Shown here: one piece after another, positions 35,163 to 44,484 of the stretch
How the letters are laid out: each line of letters starts with the position of its first letter
Numbering within the stretch: position 1 is the first letter of the stretch
From: Mycobacterium sp. OAS707
GTDB taxonomy: Bacteria; Actinomycetota; Actinomycetes; Mycobacteriales; Mycobacteriaceae
NCBI RefSeq assembly: GCF_014873705.1
Contig: NZ_JADBDS010000005.1
Span: 310,001-374,000, forward strand
Direction: 5' to 3'
DNA: 64,000 bases
The notes under the pieces: model-generated
Database searches by the model: none
The model's input: the letters and a program-made list of their open reading frames with translations, nothing else
Told to the model about the DNA's origin: nothing
Made by a program: the position numbers and the translations under genes

Positions 35163-35384
35163 GTTGCCTCCCGGGATTGGACTCGCCGATGTCGGCTTGG
35201 ACGGTTAGCTCACGTCGGCCCTCGGCAGTCGGATGTCGGCCGATCATGGCATGAAAGGGCCACTGGCGACAATGGATTCGGCCTGTGCGGCCGAACCGAC
35301 ATGCTGGCGACAGTTTCCGCGATCGAGATGAGTCCAATCCTGTTCGACATCATGGTGAAACGTTGCGACGGCTACCGTCCGCTT

Positions 35385-35726
35385 ATGGCTGTCTCGAGTT
35401 CTGAGCGCGCGAGCACCCTGCGCGCCGGTGTGCGGCTGAAGAGCCGTGTCGACACGACCGAGGTGCTGGTGGTGCGTGCACCGGCAGTGCCGTCGATCGT
35501 GTGCTGCGGTGGCGAGCCGATGTATGCCGTTGCCGACTCATCGCCAAGCGAGCCCACCGATAGCGCTACCGGCGTGCGACCCGGCCAGTGGCTGCGTCCA
35601 GAAGGATCCGTCGAGTTTGAAGTTCTTGTGCTGCGGGGCGGATCGCATTCGCTCTCGATCGACGATCATCAACTCAGGGTGCGCGACGAGCGCTACGGAT
35701 CCAACACGTCGGAGTCGAGCCAGTGA
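35385..35726 (+). CDS. Small conserved protein with a CCGGEPM motif, unknown function
   Basis: From ATG 35385 the product is 113 residues. GVRLKSRVDTTEVLVVRAP followed by CCGGEPM, and later FEVLVLRGGSHSLSIDD, looks like a small conserved family I have seen near mycobacterial acyl-CoA genes, with a Cys-Gly-Gly-x-Pro core. No function is known to me. It lies 41 bases ahead of the acyl-CoA dehydrogenase at 35768 on the same strand and is probably part of that operon. The start is uncertain; the frame stays open to 35118. Confidence 0.5.
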   Translation: MAVSSSERASTLRAGVRLKSRVDTTEVLVVRAPAVPSIVCCGGEPMYAVADSSPSEPTDSATGVRPGQWLRPEGSVEFEVLVLRGGSHSLSIDDHQLRVRDERYGSNTSESSQ

Positions 35727-35767
35727 CACCGTGGGGCGACGTCGTCAAACAAGGCGGGGATTTCTGA

Positions 35768-36799
35768 GTGGACCTTTTGCCTTCGCCGGATCAACTCGAA
35801 CTGACCGGCGCCGCAGCGGCTTTCTGCGCACAGGTCGACACGACACGGCTGATCCGGCGGTGTCGCTATGAGCCGACTGCCTTGCCTGCCGAAAACTGGT
35901 TGGCAGCAGCTGAACTCGGATTGCTCGGTGTATCTGTGCCGGCGTCCGTGGGCGGTCTGGATATGCGCCTGGCTGATGAGGCGTTGGTGTTTCGTGAACT
36001 TGGGCGTGCGCTGATGCCGGGCCCGTTCTTGCCGACCGTGTTGGCGGCTCGCGTCGCAACGCTCTGTGGTGACTCAGAACTGGCCGCGCAGTTCGTTTCC
36101 GGCGAGGTTCTTTGTGGTCTTGCCATCGTGAGCGGGGCGCGCCTGTCACCCGATCGGATATCTGGGCGGGTGCACTTGGTAGATGCGGCCGGCGCCGACT
36201 ATGCCGTCGTCGCCGACCCGGCCGGTGCCGGTCTGCTGTCAACGGCACCCTCCGATAGCTTCGATTGCATACCCGTGAACTGCTTGGATCCCGGATCACG
36301 GTTGGCGGTCGGTGACGTCAACGGGGCCGAGTTGTGCTGCTTTGTGCCGGCCGAGCGGGATCCGATGTGGCTGCGAGGCCTTGTGCTGGCCGCCGCCATG
36401 CAGGTCGGCGTCGCTGAAGCGTGCCGCGATATGTCAGTCGAACATGCCAAGAACCGCATCCAATTCGGGCGCCCTATCGGTGTGAACCAGGCTGTCAAGC
36501 ATCGCTGTGCCGATATGGCGGTTGCCGCAGAGGCCGCACTGCAGCAGATGGTGTACGCGGCGTTGTCGCTGCAGGAGGGCAACGGCGACGCGGAATTACA
36601 CGCGCTGGCGGCCAGAATTGTGGCCGCCAAGGCGGCGTTGTCCAACGCCTCGGAGGCCCTTCAAGTCCACGGCGGCATGGGCTTCACCTTCGAGCACGAT
36701 GTGCACCTGTACCTCAAGCGGGCCCATGTCTTGGATCAGCTCTTCGGGTCGCGCGCAACGCATCTCGATGAGTTGCTGGGACTGGGAGCGGCGAGTTGA
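35768..36799 (+). CDS. Acyl-CoA dehydrogenase, short form
   Basis: A 343-residue acyl-CoA dehydrogenase-like protein. The N-terminal LLPSPDQLELTGAAAAFCAQ and C-terminal IQFGRPIGVNQAVKHRCADM and QVHGGMGFTFEHDVHLYLKR are clear, but the central FSEPGAGSD region is not recognisable. This resembles the N-half of the fused enzyme at 5695 and the smaller subunit of heteromeric FadE pairs. GTG 35768 has AAGGCGGGGA upstream. It overlaps the next gene by 4 bases. Whether it is active alone is doubtful; it probably needs a partner subunit. Confidence 0.85.
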   Translation: MDLLPSPDQLELTGAAAAFCAQVDTTRLIRRCRYEPTALPAENWLAAAELGLLGVSVPASVGGLDMRLADEALVFRELGRALMPGPFLPTVLAARVATLCGDSELAAQFVSGEVLCGLAIVSGARLSPDRISGRVHLVDAAGADYAVVADPAGAGLLSTAPSDSFDCIPVNCLDPGSRLAVGDVNGAELCCFVPAERDPMWLRGLVLAAAMQVGVAEACRDMSVEHAKNRIQFGRPIGVNQAVKHRCADMAVAAEAALQQMVYAALSLQEGNGDAELHALAARIVAAKAALSNASEALQVHGGMGFTFEHDVHLYLKRAHVLDQLFGSRATHLDELLGLGAAS

Positions 36800-37941
36800 C
36801 GCGGCGGACAGCGATCGTCGGGGTTGGCCTGGCCGACATCGCTCAAGGGCCGACCAGCCCGTACGACCTCATCGCGAGCGCGGCACAGCGTGCGCTCAAC
36901 GAAGCGGGGCTTTCGCCACACCAGGTTGACGGTCTGGCCTCAACAGGCCTCGGGATGATGCCCCCGGTGGAGGTGGCCGAGTACCTCGGCCTGCGCCCGC
37001 GGTGGATCGACTCGACGTCGTTCGGCGGTGCCTCGTGGGAGGCGATGGTGGCACACGCCGCAGATGCCATCGCCGCCGGACACGCCGACGTGGTCTTGGT
37101 GACCTACGGCTCCACCGCGAAATCGGATCTGCGCCAAGGCCTGCGGACGGCCAATCTCGACTGGGGGTCGCGCGGAGCGCTGCAATGGGAGGTGCCATAC
37201 GGGCACACGCTGATCGGCAAATACGCGATGGCGGCGCGTCGTCATATGCACGAATACGGCACGACGATCGAACAATTGGCCGAAGTGGCGGTGTCTGCCC
37301 GCGCAAACGCAAAAGACAATCCGCAGGCCGCCTATCGCGACCCGATCAGCGTCAGCGACGTGGTTTCCGGCCGAATGATCGCCGATCCCTTCACCAAACT
37401 GCATTGCTGCATCCGCTCCGACGGCGCAGCGGCGGTGGTGCTCGTCGCCGAGGATCGCATCCCGGACATCCCCGGCCGGCCGGTCTGGGTGCTGGGCAGC
37501 GGCGAGGCACTGTCGCACATGTCGACGAGTCAGTGGCCGGACCTGACCATCGGACCGTCGGCGGTGTCGGGGCCGTTGGCCTTTCAACGAGCCGGAGTCA
37601 CGCCCGCCGACATCGACGTGTGCCAGATCTATGACGCCTTTACCTACATGATCGTGGTCGCGATGGAGGATTTGGGTTTCTGCGCCAAGGGCGAGGGCGG
37701 TGCGTTCGTCAGCGGCGGCCGCCTGGACATCGGCGGAGCATTGCCGACCAACACCGACGGCGGCGGGCTGTCGGCCTGTCACCCGGGACAACGCGGACTG
37801 TTCCTGATCGTGGAGGCCGTCCGGCAGCTGCGCGGTGAGTGCGGGACCCGGCAGGTCACCGACGCCGAACTGGCGTGTGTGTCCGGTACCGGCGGATGGT
37901 TTTGTTCCAGCGCAACGCTGATTCTCGGGGCCGGCGACTGA
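36796..37941 (+). CDS. Thiolase-fold lipid-transfer protein / probable aldolase
   Basis: A 381-residue SCP2-type thiolase-fold protein beginning MTRRTAIVGVGLADIAQGPT. The nucleophile region reads DSTSFGGASWEAMVAHAADA without Cys, so thiolysis is unlikely. QIYDAFTYMIVVAMEDLGFC and ALPTNTDGGGLSACHPGQRG are family features. TTG 36796 overlaps the previous stop (TTGA), indicating coupled translation with the FadE-like gene. Unlike the thiolase at 57070 it has no adjacent DUF35 gene. Confidence 0.87.
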   Translation: MTRRTAIVGVGLADIAQGPTSPYDLIASAAQRALNEAGLSPHQVDGLASTGLGMMPPVEVAEYLGLRPRWIDSTSFGGASWEAMVAHAADAIAAGHADVVLVTYGSTAKSDLRQGLRTANLDWGSRGALQWEVPYGHTLIGKYAMAARRHMHEYGTTIEQLAEVAVSARANAKDNPQAAYRDPISVSDVVSGRMIADPFTKLHCCIRSDGAAAVVLVAEDRIPDIPGRPVWVLGSGEALSHMSTSQWPDLTIGPSAVSGPLAFQRAGVTPADIDVCQIYDAFTYMIVVAMEDLGFCAKGEGGAFVSGGRLDIGGALPTNTDGGGLSACHPGQRGLFLIVEAVRQLRGECGTRQVTDAELACVSGTGGWFCSSATLILGAGD

Positions 37942-37974
37942 CGCTGTCCGCGCACGCCTACGAAAGGGAATGAC

Positions 37975-38760
37975 ATGAGAATGCAAGGCAAAGTTGCCTA
38001 CGTGTCCGGGTCGACGAGGGGAATCGGGCGCACAATCGCTGAGCTGTTCGCCCGCGAGGGGGCCAAAGTCGCCGTAACCGGGCGTACGGTCGCCAAGGGC
38101 GAAAAGGTGGTCAAGGGCATCCGTGAGGCGGGCGGCGAGGCCGAATTCTTCCGCCTCGACGTCACCGACGAAGACAGCGTGCGCAGCGTCATAGACGGGG
38201 TCGTCGAGCGCTTCGGCAAGCTCGACACTCTGGTCAACAACGCGGCGCCCACCGACGCCATCAGCACGACCGTAAAGCCCCTCACGCAATACACCAACGC
38301 AGAGTGGGACCACATCCTGCGTGGCACCTTGACCGGCAACGTTTTTTGGCCGTGGAAGTACGGAGTGCCCCACCTCAAGGAGGCGGGGGGAGGCAACGTC
38401 ATAAACATCTCGTCGGGGCACGCGGTCGTCGGTATCGGTGGCTTCGCCGCCTACGCCGCGGCCAAGGGAGGCATGAACGCCATCACCCGCGTGCTCGCCG
38501 TCGAAGGGTCGCCCTACAACATCAAGGTCAACACCATCAGCGTCGGGCGCGTCATCTCCCACTCCGCGGACACGGGCGTCGCTGCCGTCGGAGGAAACCT
38601 CACAGCGCGGCTCGGCGTTCCACATGACATCGCCTACAGCGCGCTGTGGCTGGCCTCGGACGAAAACGGTTACGCCACAGGATCTCTCGTCACAGTAGAT
38701 GGCGGCTTGAGCATCAACGGGAGCGCGATACTCGGACTCCCACCCGAGGGTCCCTCCTAG
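37975..38760 (+). CDS. SDR family oxidoreductase
   Basis: A 261-residue classical SDR. The cofactor turn is GSTRGIG near 12-18, NNAAP replaces NNAG, and S-Y-K is in NISSGHAVVGIGGFAAYAAA and the following KGG. It could act on a 3-hydroxyacyl-CoA or a ring hydroxyl group. It is the fourth gene of the 35385-39284 plus-strand operon, 33 bases behind the thiolase. AAAGGG lies upstream of ATG 37975. Confidence 0.88.
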   Translation: MRMQGKVAYVSGSTRGIGRTIAELFAREGAKVAVTGRTVAKGEKVVKGIREAGGEAEFFRLDVTDEDSVRSVIDGVVERFGKLDTLVNNAAPTDAISTTVKPLTQYTNAEWDHILRGTLTGNVFWPWKYGVPHLKEAGGGNVINISSGHAVVGIGGFAAYAAAKGGMNAITRVLAVEGSPYNIKVNTISVGRVISHSADTGVAAVGGNLTARLGVPHDIAYSALWLASDENGYATGSLVTVDGGLSINGSAILGLPPEGPS

Positions 38761-38819
38761 CTCACCAAGCCCGCAGTCTGCCGAGTCCGGTTGACGACTA
38801 CGTTCGCAAGGAGTGAGAA

Positions 38820-39284
38820 GTGCAGGAGATTCGGTTCGACGACATCGAGTCGTTGACGGCGGCAGTTTCCGATGAATACGGCGACTTCGGTGCCGAAGTC
38901 GAGGTGACGCAGGAGGACATCGACGCTTTCGCCGAGCTCACCGGCGATCACCAGTGGATCCACGTCGATGTCAAGCGGGCTATACGGGAGAGCCCGTTCG
39001 GTGGCCCAATCGCCCACGGCTTCCTGACCCTCTCACTACTGCCGAAAGTCGCGACGCGGCCGCCGGTCAAAGTCATCGGTCACACCGCCGGGGTCAACTA
39101 CGGCGCCGACAAGCTGCGCTTTCTGTCCCCCGTACCTGCCGGGTCGCGCCTGCACGGCCGCGCGCGCCTCGCGAACGTCGTCGCCAAGAGCGGAGGCACG
39201 TTGGTGACCAACGAGTGGGACATCCGGGTCGTCGGGGCCGAGAAGCCCTCTGTGCTCTACGGGATGCAAATCCTCTACCGCTGA
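38820..39284 (+). CDS. MaoC-family (R)-specific enoyl-CoA hydratase
   Basis: A 154-residue hot-dog protein. The hydratase-2 motif runs TGDHQWIHVD and GGPIAHGFLTLSLLP at residues ~41-73, with the catalytic Asp/His pair. It hydrates trans-2-enoyl-CoA to the (R)-3-hydroxyacyl-CoA. GTG 38820 follows AAGGAG. It ends the operon and overlaps the convergent FadD gene by 10 bases. Confidence 0.92.
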   Translation: MQEIRFDDIESLTAAVSDEYGDFGAEVEVTQEDIDAFAELTGDHQWIHVDVKRAIRESPFGGPIAHGFLTLSLLPKVATRPPVKVIGHTAGVNYGADKLRFLSPVPAGSRLHGRARLANVVAKSGGTLVTNEWDIRVVGAEKPSVLYGMQILYR

Positions 39285-40807
39285 GCAACATCGGGCGTGA
39301 ATCGGGCGCGTAAATCACTCTTGATCACCTTGCCCATGCTGTTGCGGGGTAACGCGTTGAGCACTTCGAGCTGCTCGGGAAGCTTGCGCGTCGACAGGCC
39401 GAGGCCACGCAGATGCGCGCCGAGGTCTGCGAGGTTCGGTGGGTTTCGGTGATCGGCCGCGACGATCACCGCGCACACCCGCTCACCGCAGCTTTGGTCA
39501 GGAATGCCCACCACTGCGACGTCGGCGACCGCGGGATGGGTGGACAACAGCTCTTCGACCTCCTGGGCGGAGACGTTCTCCATCTTGCGGATGATGATGT
39601 CCTTGAGGCGCCCGGTGATTCGGACTACCCCGCTCGGCTCGACCACTCCGAGGTCACCGGTGCGGAAGCGGCCGCGGTCGTCGAACGCGTCGCCGCCCAA
39701 CGCCGGATCGGTATAGCCCAACATCATCTGCGGGCTCTTGACCCTCAGCTCACCTTCCTGGCCAGGCGATGCAGGCGTTCCGTCCGGCCGCACTGCCTCC
39801 ACGGTGGACCCCGCCGCGGGCCTGCCCTCTGCTGCTCCGTCGTCTTCGGCCCGCCCGATGGTCAAGAACGGGCACTCCGTCAGCCCCCAGCCCGACACCA
39901 CCCCCGCACCGCCCAACTCACGTTTGACCGTGTGCCGCAGTGATGGCGGGCAGGGCGCGCCGCCCGACAACGCGGCGCGCAGGTGCGGAAACAGCGGACC
40001 CTGAAGATGGGCACGTTGTCGCTTCAGATAAGCGTGGAAGAACGGCACTCCTGAACCGAGGAGCGTCACGCGTTGAGCAGCGAAGAAGTCGATTGCCGCG
40101 TCGTCGAAGGCTGCACAGGTCAATATGCTGGCGCCGGCCATCAGGACCGACAGCACATGAAGTATGCCTCCGACGTGGGCCAGCGGAACCGGCGCCGCCA
40201 GTTGGTCATTGGGCCCCAGACCAATGGTGTCGCACAGGTGGGCGGCTGCAGCGATCAAGCTTTGGTCGCAGTGCCGAACACCTTTCGGCGTTGACGTGGT
40301 GCCGGAGGTGTAGAAGAGCCAACGACACTCGGCGTCCATCGAGATTTGACTTCGGGGTTGGTCGGCGACACCTGAGGGCAGCTCACCGTCGAGGGCATGA
40401 ACCCGAAGGCCGCTCGCCCGACCTCCTATGGACTGCGCAGCCGCCGTGTCGTCCGTCATATCGGATCGGCTCCGAACCACCAGGTGGTTGGTGCGGGCCT
40501 GCTCGCATATGAAGGTGACCTCGCGACGACCAAGCGTGGTGATCAGCGGATTCTGAACCGCGGATAACCGGCGCAGCGCCAGCATCAGCACCACCGTCGA
40601 GCAGCCGTTGGGCAGCTGCCAGGAGACCACGTCGCCGGGGTTCACACCCCAATGCGCCATGCCCGCTGCTGTGCGCTCGACCGCCTCGGCAAGTTCACCG
40701 AATGTCATTGTGGCGCCGCTGGAATCGGCCATGAACAGCGCATCGGGGGTGCGCTCGGCGCGCTGCGCCACCACCTCGGGGATGGTGACCGGCAGCCGCT
40801 GGATCAC
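39275..40807 (-). CDS. Acyl-CoA synthetase (FadD-type, AMP-binding)
   Basis: A 510-residue adenylate-forming ligase. LFYTSGTTSTPKGVRHCDQS is the P-loop; GRFRTGDLGVVEPSG and GRLKDIIIRKMENVSAQEVE form the hinge, and the final Lys is in NSMGKVIKSDLR. It overlaps the FAD monooxygenase gene by 4 bases (ATGA), so it belongs to a minus-strand operon of SDR, monooxygenase and ligase. It may activate an acid produced by the oxygenase. Confidence 0.92.
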   Translation of the reverse strand: MIQRLPVTIPEVVAQRAERTPDALFMADSSGATMTFGELAEAVERTAAGMAHWGVNPGDVVSWQLPNGCSTVVLMLALRRLSAVQNPLITTLGRREVTFICEQARTNHLVVRSRSDMTDDTAAAQSIGGRASGLRVHALDGELPSGVADQPRSQISMDAECRWLFYTSGTTSTPKGVRHCDQSLIAAAAHLCDTIGLGPNDQLAAPVPLAHVGGILHVLSVLMAGASILTCAAFDDAAIDFFAAQRVTLLGSGVPFFHAYLKRQRAHLQGPLFPHLRAALSGGAPCPPSLRHTVKRELGGAGVVSGWGLTECPFLTIGRAEDDGAAEGRPAAGSTVEAVRPDGTPASPGQEGELRVKSPQMMLGYTDPALGGDAFDDRGRFRTGDLGVVEPSGVVRITGRLKDIIIRKMENVSAQEVEELLSTHPAVADVAVVGIPDQSCGERVCAVIVAADHRNPPNLADLGAHLRGLGLSTRKLPEQLEVLNALPRNSMGKVIKSDLRARFTPDVAQR

Positions 40808-42441
40808 GACTGCCGACCGGCGCCGCGCACCCTATCCACTAAGCCATCGATGTCTTCGGGTAATTGGTCGCCACGCCACGCGACCATCCCATCGGGACGC
40901 ACCAGTACCAGGCGGCGCTCGTAGAGTTCGACGATTCGTGGATCATCGATCGCCTCAACCTTCAGAGGCATACCGACACTGTCCGCCGCCTTGGCCAGGG
41001 TGCTGACATCGGTGGGCTCCGTTCCGAACACCAGCAGCGTGAATCCTTCACCGAATAGATCGATTACCGATAGGCCCGGCGCCAACCAAGCGTGCGGCGC
41101 GCGGTGACCGGGACGGGCCGTTTGGACATAGATGCCTGGCTCGTCGGGAGGGGCCGGCGTGCCGTCGGAGACGATGATGGGCGAATCCGAGTAGCTGTAG
41201 CCCATGGTGACTCCGAAGGACTGCCATTCCTGTTTGAGTAGGGCGCTCATACGCGCGCCCAACGCCTCGCGCTGTTGTCGGCCCACGTCGGTGTCCTCGA
41301 GGATGTGTTCGCGCCCTTCGTTTTCCACCCACACCTTGTAGTTCCGGGTGGACAGGGAGCTGTTACGGATGGCCACGGGGCGACGTTCGGCGGTGTACGC
41401 GGCCAGCAGGCCCTCCCCGCCCCACCCCTGCAACAGCGCGGGCAGCATCCATCCCAGATCGCTGCAGTCGCCCAAACTGGTATTGAGGCCGTGCCCGCCG
41501 GTAGGTGACGTCGTATGTGCGGCGTCGCCCGCCAAAACGACACGCCCGCTGTGGAACACGCTTGCTGCGCACTGGCTGCGCCGCCATGGCATCACATTGA
41601 CGACATGCCATGGTATGTCGATCGTGTCGTCGCCGATGGCGCGTCGAAGTAGGGCACCGACATCAAGCTTGTCGGGGGCGATGCGGTCGGGGGATCCGAT
41701 GATGGTGAACCGGTACAGGCCGCGGCCATCAACGGTGGTGATGTTCCCCCAGGTGCCCTCTGGAGCCATGAACATCCACCGTTCGCATCGGCCGTACGGC
41801 TGATAGCGCTCAAAGTCGGCGCAATAAATCATCAGGCTGACCGAATAGTCGAGTTGTTGTCCGTCGAACGGGATAGCGAGGGCCTGTCGCACCGTGCTAC
41901 CCGCGCCGTCGCAGCCGACAACGTAGTCGGCGTGCACGGTTACCTCGTCGCCGTCGCCTGTCTCGAGGGTCGCCATGACGCCGTCCTCGTGCTCGGTCAG
42001 ACCGCTGAGGCGGTGGTTGTAGCGCACATCGGTGAGCCCGCGCTCCAGCACCGCGTCGGCCAGGAGCGGGTCGAAGACGTACTGCGGACACCGGCGCAAC
42101 ATCTCGGGCGTCTCAGGCGCCAGAGGCCGCTCGGCGGTGGAAGGCAGCGGATCGCGCCCGATCGGAAACCCGTGCAGCGCAGTGCAGTACACCGTGTCGC
42201 GTGGATAGTCTTCGGGAAACCCGACCGCAGCGACTTTCTCTGCGATGCCGAGCCGGCGGCAGTACTCCATGCTGCGCTCATAAAGCGTGCCCGCCTTGGC
42301 CAGCAGACGCAGAGCCGTCCCGGCGTCGCGTTCCACCAGCGTGCTTGCTGTACCACGGTGGGCAAGGTCGAGTGCCAGCGCAAAACCGACCGGTCCACCC
42401 CCGACGATCAGCACGGGGGTGCGCACTGTGGCCTGCGTCAT
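40804..42441 (-). CDS. FAD-dependent aromatic-ring hydroxylase (PheA/TfdB family)
   Basis: A 545-residue flavoprotein monooxygenase. The dinucleotide fold VLIVGGGPVGFALALDLAHR is at ~10-29, the DG motif is VVGCDGAGSTVRQAL near 172, and the GD motif is VLAGDAAHTTSPTGGHGLNT near 303. A C-terminal thioredoxin-like domain is suggested by the length and by VQTARPGHRAPHAWL. It inserts one oxygen atom into a phenolic or quinoid substrate with NAD(P)H. It overlaps both neighbours by 4 bases, showing one transcription unit. Confidence 0.92.
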   Translation of the reverse strand: MTQATVRTPVLIVGGGPVGFALALDLAHRGTASTLVERDAGTALRLLAKAGTLYERSMEYCRRLGIAEKVAAVGFPEDYPRDTVYCTALHGFPIGRDPLPSTAERPLAPETPEMLRRCPQYVFDPLLADAVLERGLTDVRYNHRLSGLTEHEDGVMATLETGDGDEVTVHADYVVGCDGAGSTVRQALAIPFDGQQLDYSVSLMIYCADFERYQPYGRCERWMFMAPEGTWGNITTVDGRGLYRFTIIGSPDRIAPDKLDVGALLRRAIGDDTIDIPWHVVNVMPWRRSQCAASVFHSGRVVLAGDAAHTTSPTGGHGLNTSLGDCSDLGWMLPALLQGWGGEGLLAAYTAERRPVAIRNSSLSTRNYKVWVENEGREHILEDTDVGRQQREALGARMSALLKQEWQSFGVTMGYSYSDSPIIVSDGTPAPPDEPGIYVQTARPGHRAPHAWLAPGLSVIDLFGEGFTLLVFGTEPTDVSTLAKAADSVGMPLKVEAIDDPRIVELYERRLVLVRPDGMVAWRGDQLPEDIDGLVDRVRGAGRQS

Positions 42442-43361
42442 GAGCCCAGCCTCAACCCGGGCGCGCGGACCTTGAACACCTCGGTGGCGAGTCGTTGGCC
42501 CAGGGTGTTGGCATCCCAGCGAGTCGCCCCATTGGAGATGGTCACGGCCTTCGACCAGCCCGACATGAGATCGATCGTTTCACCGATTGCACGGACGACT
42601 TGCCCGCTCACGTATCCGGCCTCTGAGCTGGCCAACCAGGCCACGACGGGGCTGCACAACGAGGGGTCCATCGGATCGAACGAATCGGGGTCACGGTGAT
42701 CCGGTTCAGGTGTGTCCGCCACCGCACTGACGCCAGCAGACAACCGCGTGTGGCCACCGGGGCTGATCACATTGGCGGTCACGCCGATCCCCGCCAACTC
42801 CAGGCTCAATGTCTGGGTCAGGCCGACGATCGCCGCCTTTGCGGCGCTGTAGTTCGTCTGGCCGAAGTTTCCAAGCAGACCCGCACCTGAGGTGGTGTTG
42901 ATGATGCGGCCAAAGACCTTGCCGTCGCCGGCCTTGGCCGCGGCACGCCAGCGTACGGCCGCGGCGCGGCTGGTGAGCCAACTGCCGCGGACGTGCACCC
43001 GCATCACCAGGTCGAAATCTGCGGCAGACATGTTCCAGATCGCTCGGTCACGCACGATGCCTGCGTTGTTGACGACGACGTCGAGCTTGCCGAACTCGTC
43101 GTGGGCACGCTGCACCATCGCCTCGGCGTGCTGTTCGTCGCCGACGTCCCCGTAGTCGGCTAGCGCCGACCCACCGGCAGCGCGAATGATGTCGACGACG
43201 TCGTCGGCGTCTCGGCCTTGGCCTTCACCGGCCACCGACGACCCCAGGTCGTTGACCACCACCGTGGCGCCTTGTCGTGCGAGTTCCAGCGCGTGACCAC
43301 GGCCGATGCCATGTCCAGCGCCGGTCACGAGTGCGACCTTGCCGGTCAGCAGGGCGCTCAT
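42438..43361 (-). CDS. SDR family dehydrogenase with C-terminal extension
   Basis: A 307-residue SDR related to the dehydrogenase unit of peroxisomal multifunctional enzyme 2. TGAGHGIGRGHALEL is the cofactor turn, NNAGIVRD follows, and the catalytic part is INTTSGAGLLGNFGQTNYSA and AKA. The C-terminal 60 residues (SGQVVRAIGETIDLMSGWSK and beyond) exceed a normal SDR and match the family of mycobacterial (R)-3-hydroxyacyl-CoA dehydrogenases. It is first in the minus-strand operon with the monooxygenase and ligase. Confidence 0.88.
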   Translation of the reverse strand: MSALLTGKVALVTGAGHGIGRGHALELARQGATVVVNDLGSSVAGEGQGRDADDVVDIIRAAGGSALADYGDVGDEQHAEAMVQRAHDEFGKLDVVVNNAGIVRDRAIWNMSAADFDLVMRVHVRGSWLTSRAAAVRWRAAAKAGDGKVFGRIINTTSGAGLLGNFGQTNYSAAKAAIVGLTQTLSLELAGIGVTANVISPGGHTRLSAGVSAVADTPEPDHRDPDSFDPMDPSLCSPVVAWLASSEAGYVSGQVVRAIGETIDLMSGWSKAVTISNGATRWDANTLGQRLATEVFKVRAPGLRLGS

Positions 43362-43416
43362 TCGGCACCGCCCGTCGGTGCCGGTTGAATAGGGGTACTC
43401 ACTGAATCTCCTTGTG

Positions 43417-44220
43417 TCATCGGCCGAGAAAATTGGTTGGGCGGCGTTCGACGAACGCGCGTACGCCCTCGCCGGAATCGTGGGCGTGCGACTGAAGTTC
43501 CTGCGCCATCGCCTCCGCGAGAAAGGCTGCCGTGCGATCGGTGTCCAGTGCGGAGTTGAACAATCGCTTGGTCAGGGCAATGGCGCTGGTCGGCGAAGCG
43601 GCCAGCCGCTCAGCGAGGTTCTCCGCGCATGCAGCCAAGTCCTCCAGGGCGACAACCTCGTTGACCAGACCAAGGCCAAGCGCCTGCTCGGCAGAAATCG
43701 CATCGCCGAAGAACGCCATGTGCTTGGCCCTCTGCAATCCGATTCGGCGGCTGAGCAGGTAGGCGCCTCCGCCGTCGACCACGATTCCCCGTTTGACGAA
43801 CGATTCGGCGAAGCTCGCGTTCTCGCTGGCCACCACGAGGTCGGCCGCGAACGCTAGGTGGGCGCCGACGCCGGCGGCAGCGCCCTGCACCACGGCGATC
43901 ACCGGTTTGCCGCAGTCCAGCACGCTGCTGATGAGCCGCTGGGCCCCCGTCATGATCGTGCGCATGGCATCGCCGACATGCATCTGTGTCTGGATTTTGT
44001 GGGCGAGCGCTTTGACGTCCGCACCGGCGCAAAAGTGTCTGCCGGAAGCCGAGATCACCACGACACGAACCTCGGGGTCATTGTCTGCTGCCGCTAACGC
44101 CTCGATGACGGCGTCGCGATCCTGCGGGCGCAGAGCGTTCGCCGCGTCCGGCCGGCTCAGCACGATCCGTTTGATTGCCCCGTCATCGACGACGATGACG
44201 CCGCCGCCTTCCTCGCTCAC
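43417..44220 (-). CDS. Enoyl-CoA hydratase/isomerase
   Basis: A 267-residue crotonase. IVLSRPDAANALRPQDRDAV, the oxyanion loops GRHFCAGADVKAL and VVQGAAAGVGAHLAFAADLV, and the C-terminal helix segment GLVNEVVALEDLA are present. Whether both catalytic glutamates are there is unclear; the second site reads FVKRGIVVDGGGAYLL, with Val/Asp where Glu is common. GTG 44220 is the start. It lies 55 bases upstream of the SDR gene and faces the FadD operon at 44485 across a shared promoter. Confidence 0.88.
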   Translation of the reverse strand: MSEEGGGVIVVDDGAIKRIVLSRPDAANALRPQDRDAVIEALAAADNDPEVRVVVISASGRHFCAGADVKALAHKIQTQMHVGDAMRTIMTGAQRLISSVLDCGKPVIAVVQGAAAGVGAHLAFAADLVVASENASFAESFVKRGIVVDGGGAYLLSRRIGLQRAKHMAFFGDAISAEQALGLGLVNEVVALEDLAACAENLAERLAASPTSAIALTKRLFNSALDTDRTAAFLAEAMAQELQSHAHDSGEGVRAFVERRPTNFLGR

Positions 44221-44336
44221 CGCTGGCCACCAATCACGGCGGTGCTGAAGGGGCTGTGTCGTATCACGGTGGGTCCCTCTCGCGTTGACACGTCCGCGCC
44301 GAGATTGAGCGCAGCGTACCGTCGATGTCTGCCAAT

Positions 44337-44353
44337 TTCTGACACGACGTGTA
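44337..44353 (-). promoter_or_regulatory. TACAC-N4-TGTCA-GAA motif in the ECH/FadD divergent promoter
   Basis: On the minus strand the site reads TACAC-GTCG-TGTCA-GAA. It lies 117 bases from the ECH start and 132 bases from the FadD GTG. Its right half is identical to the sites at 19178, 21451 and 28437; the left half is weaker. Confidence 0.45.
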
Positions 44354-44484
44354 CTATTGATGGGTACAGTAAACTAGCTGTCAGGTCAACATTCGGCGAA
44401 TATTTACGACGGATAGATGGAATTTCTGACTATGCGGATCTATCGCCGCAAGTCGGGCATACCGCCGAGGGAAGGTGCGCCGGA

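Noticed and set aside
36940..38625. 561-codon open frame on the minus strand
   Set aside because: It runs antisense across the thiolase and SDR genes, has no family motif and is rich in His, Asp and Arg as expected from the reverse of high-GC codons.
41854..42699. 281-codon open frame on the plus strand
   Set aside because: Antisense to the FAD monooxygenase and SDR genes; no recognisable protein.
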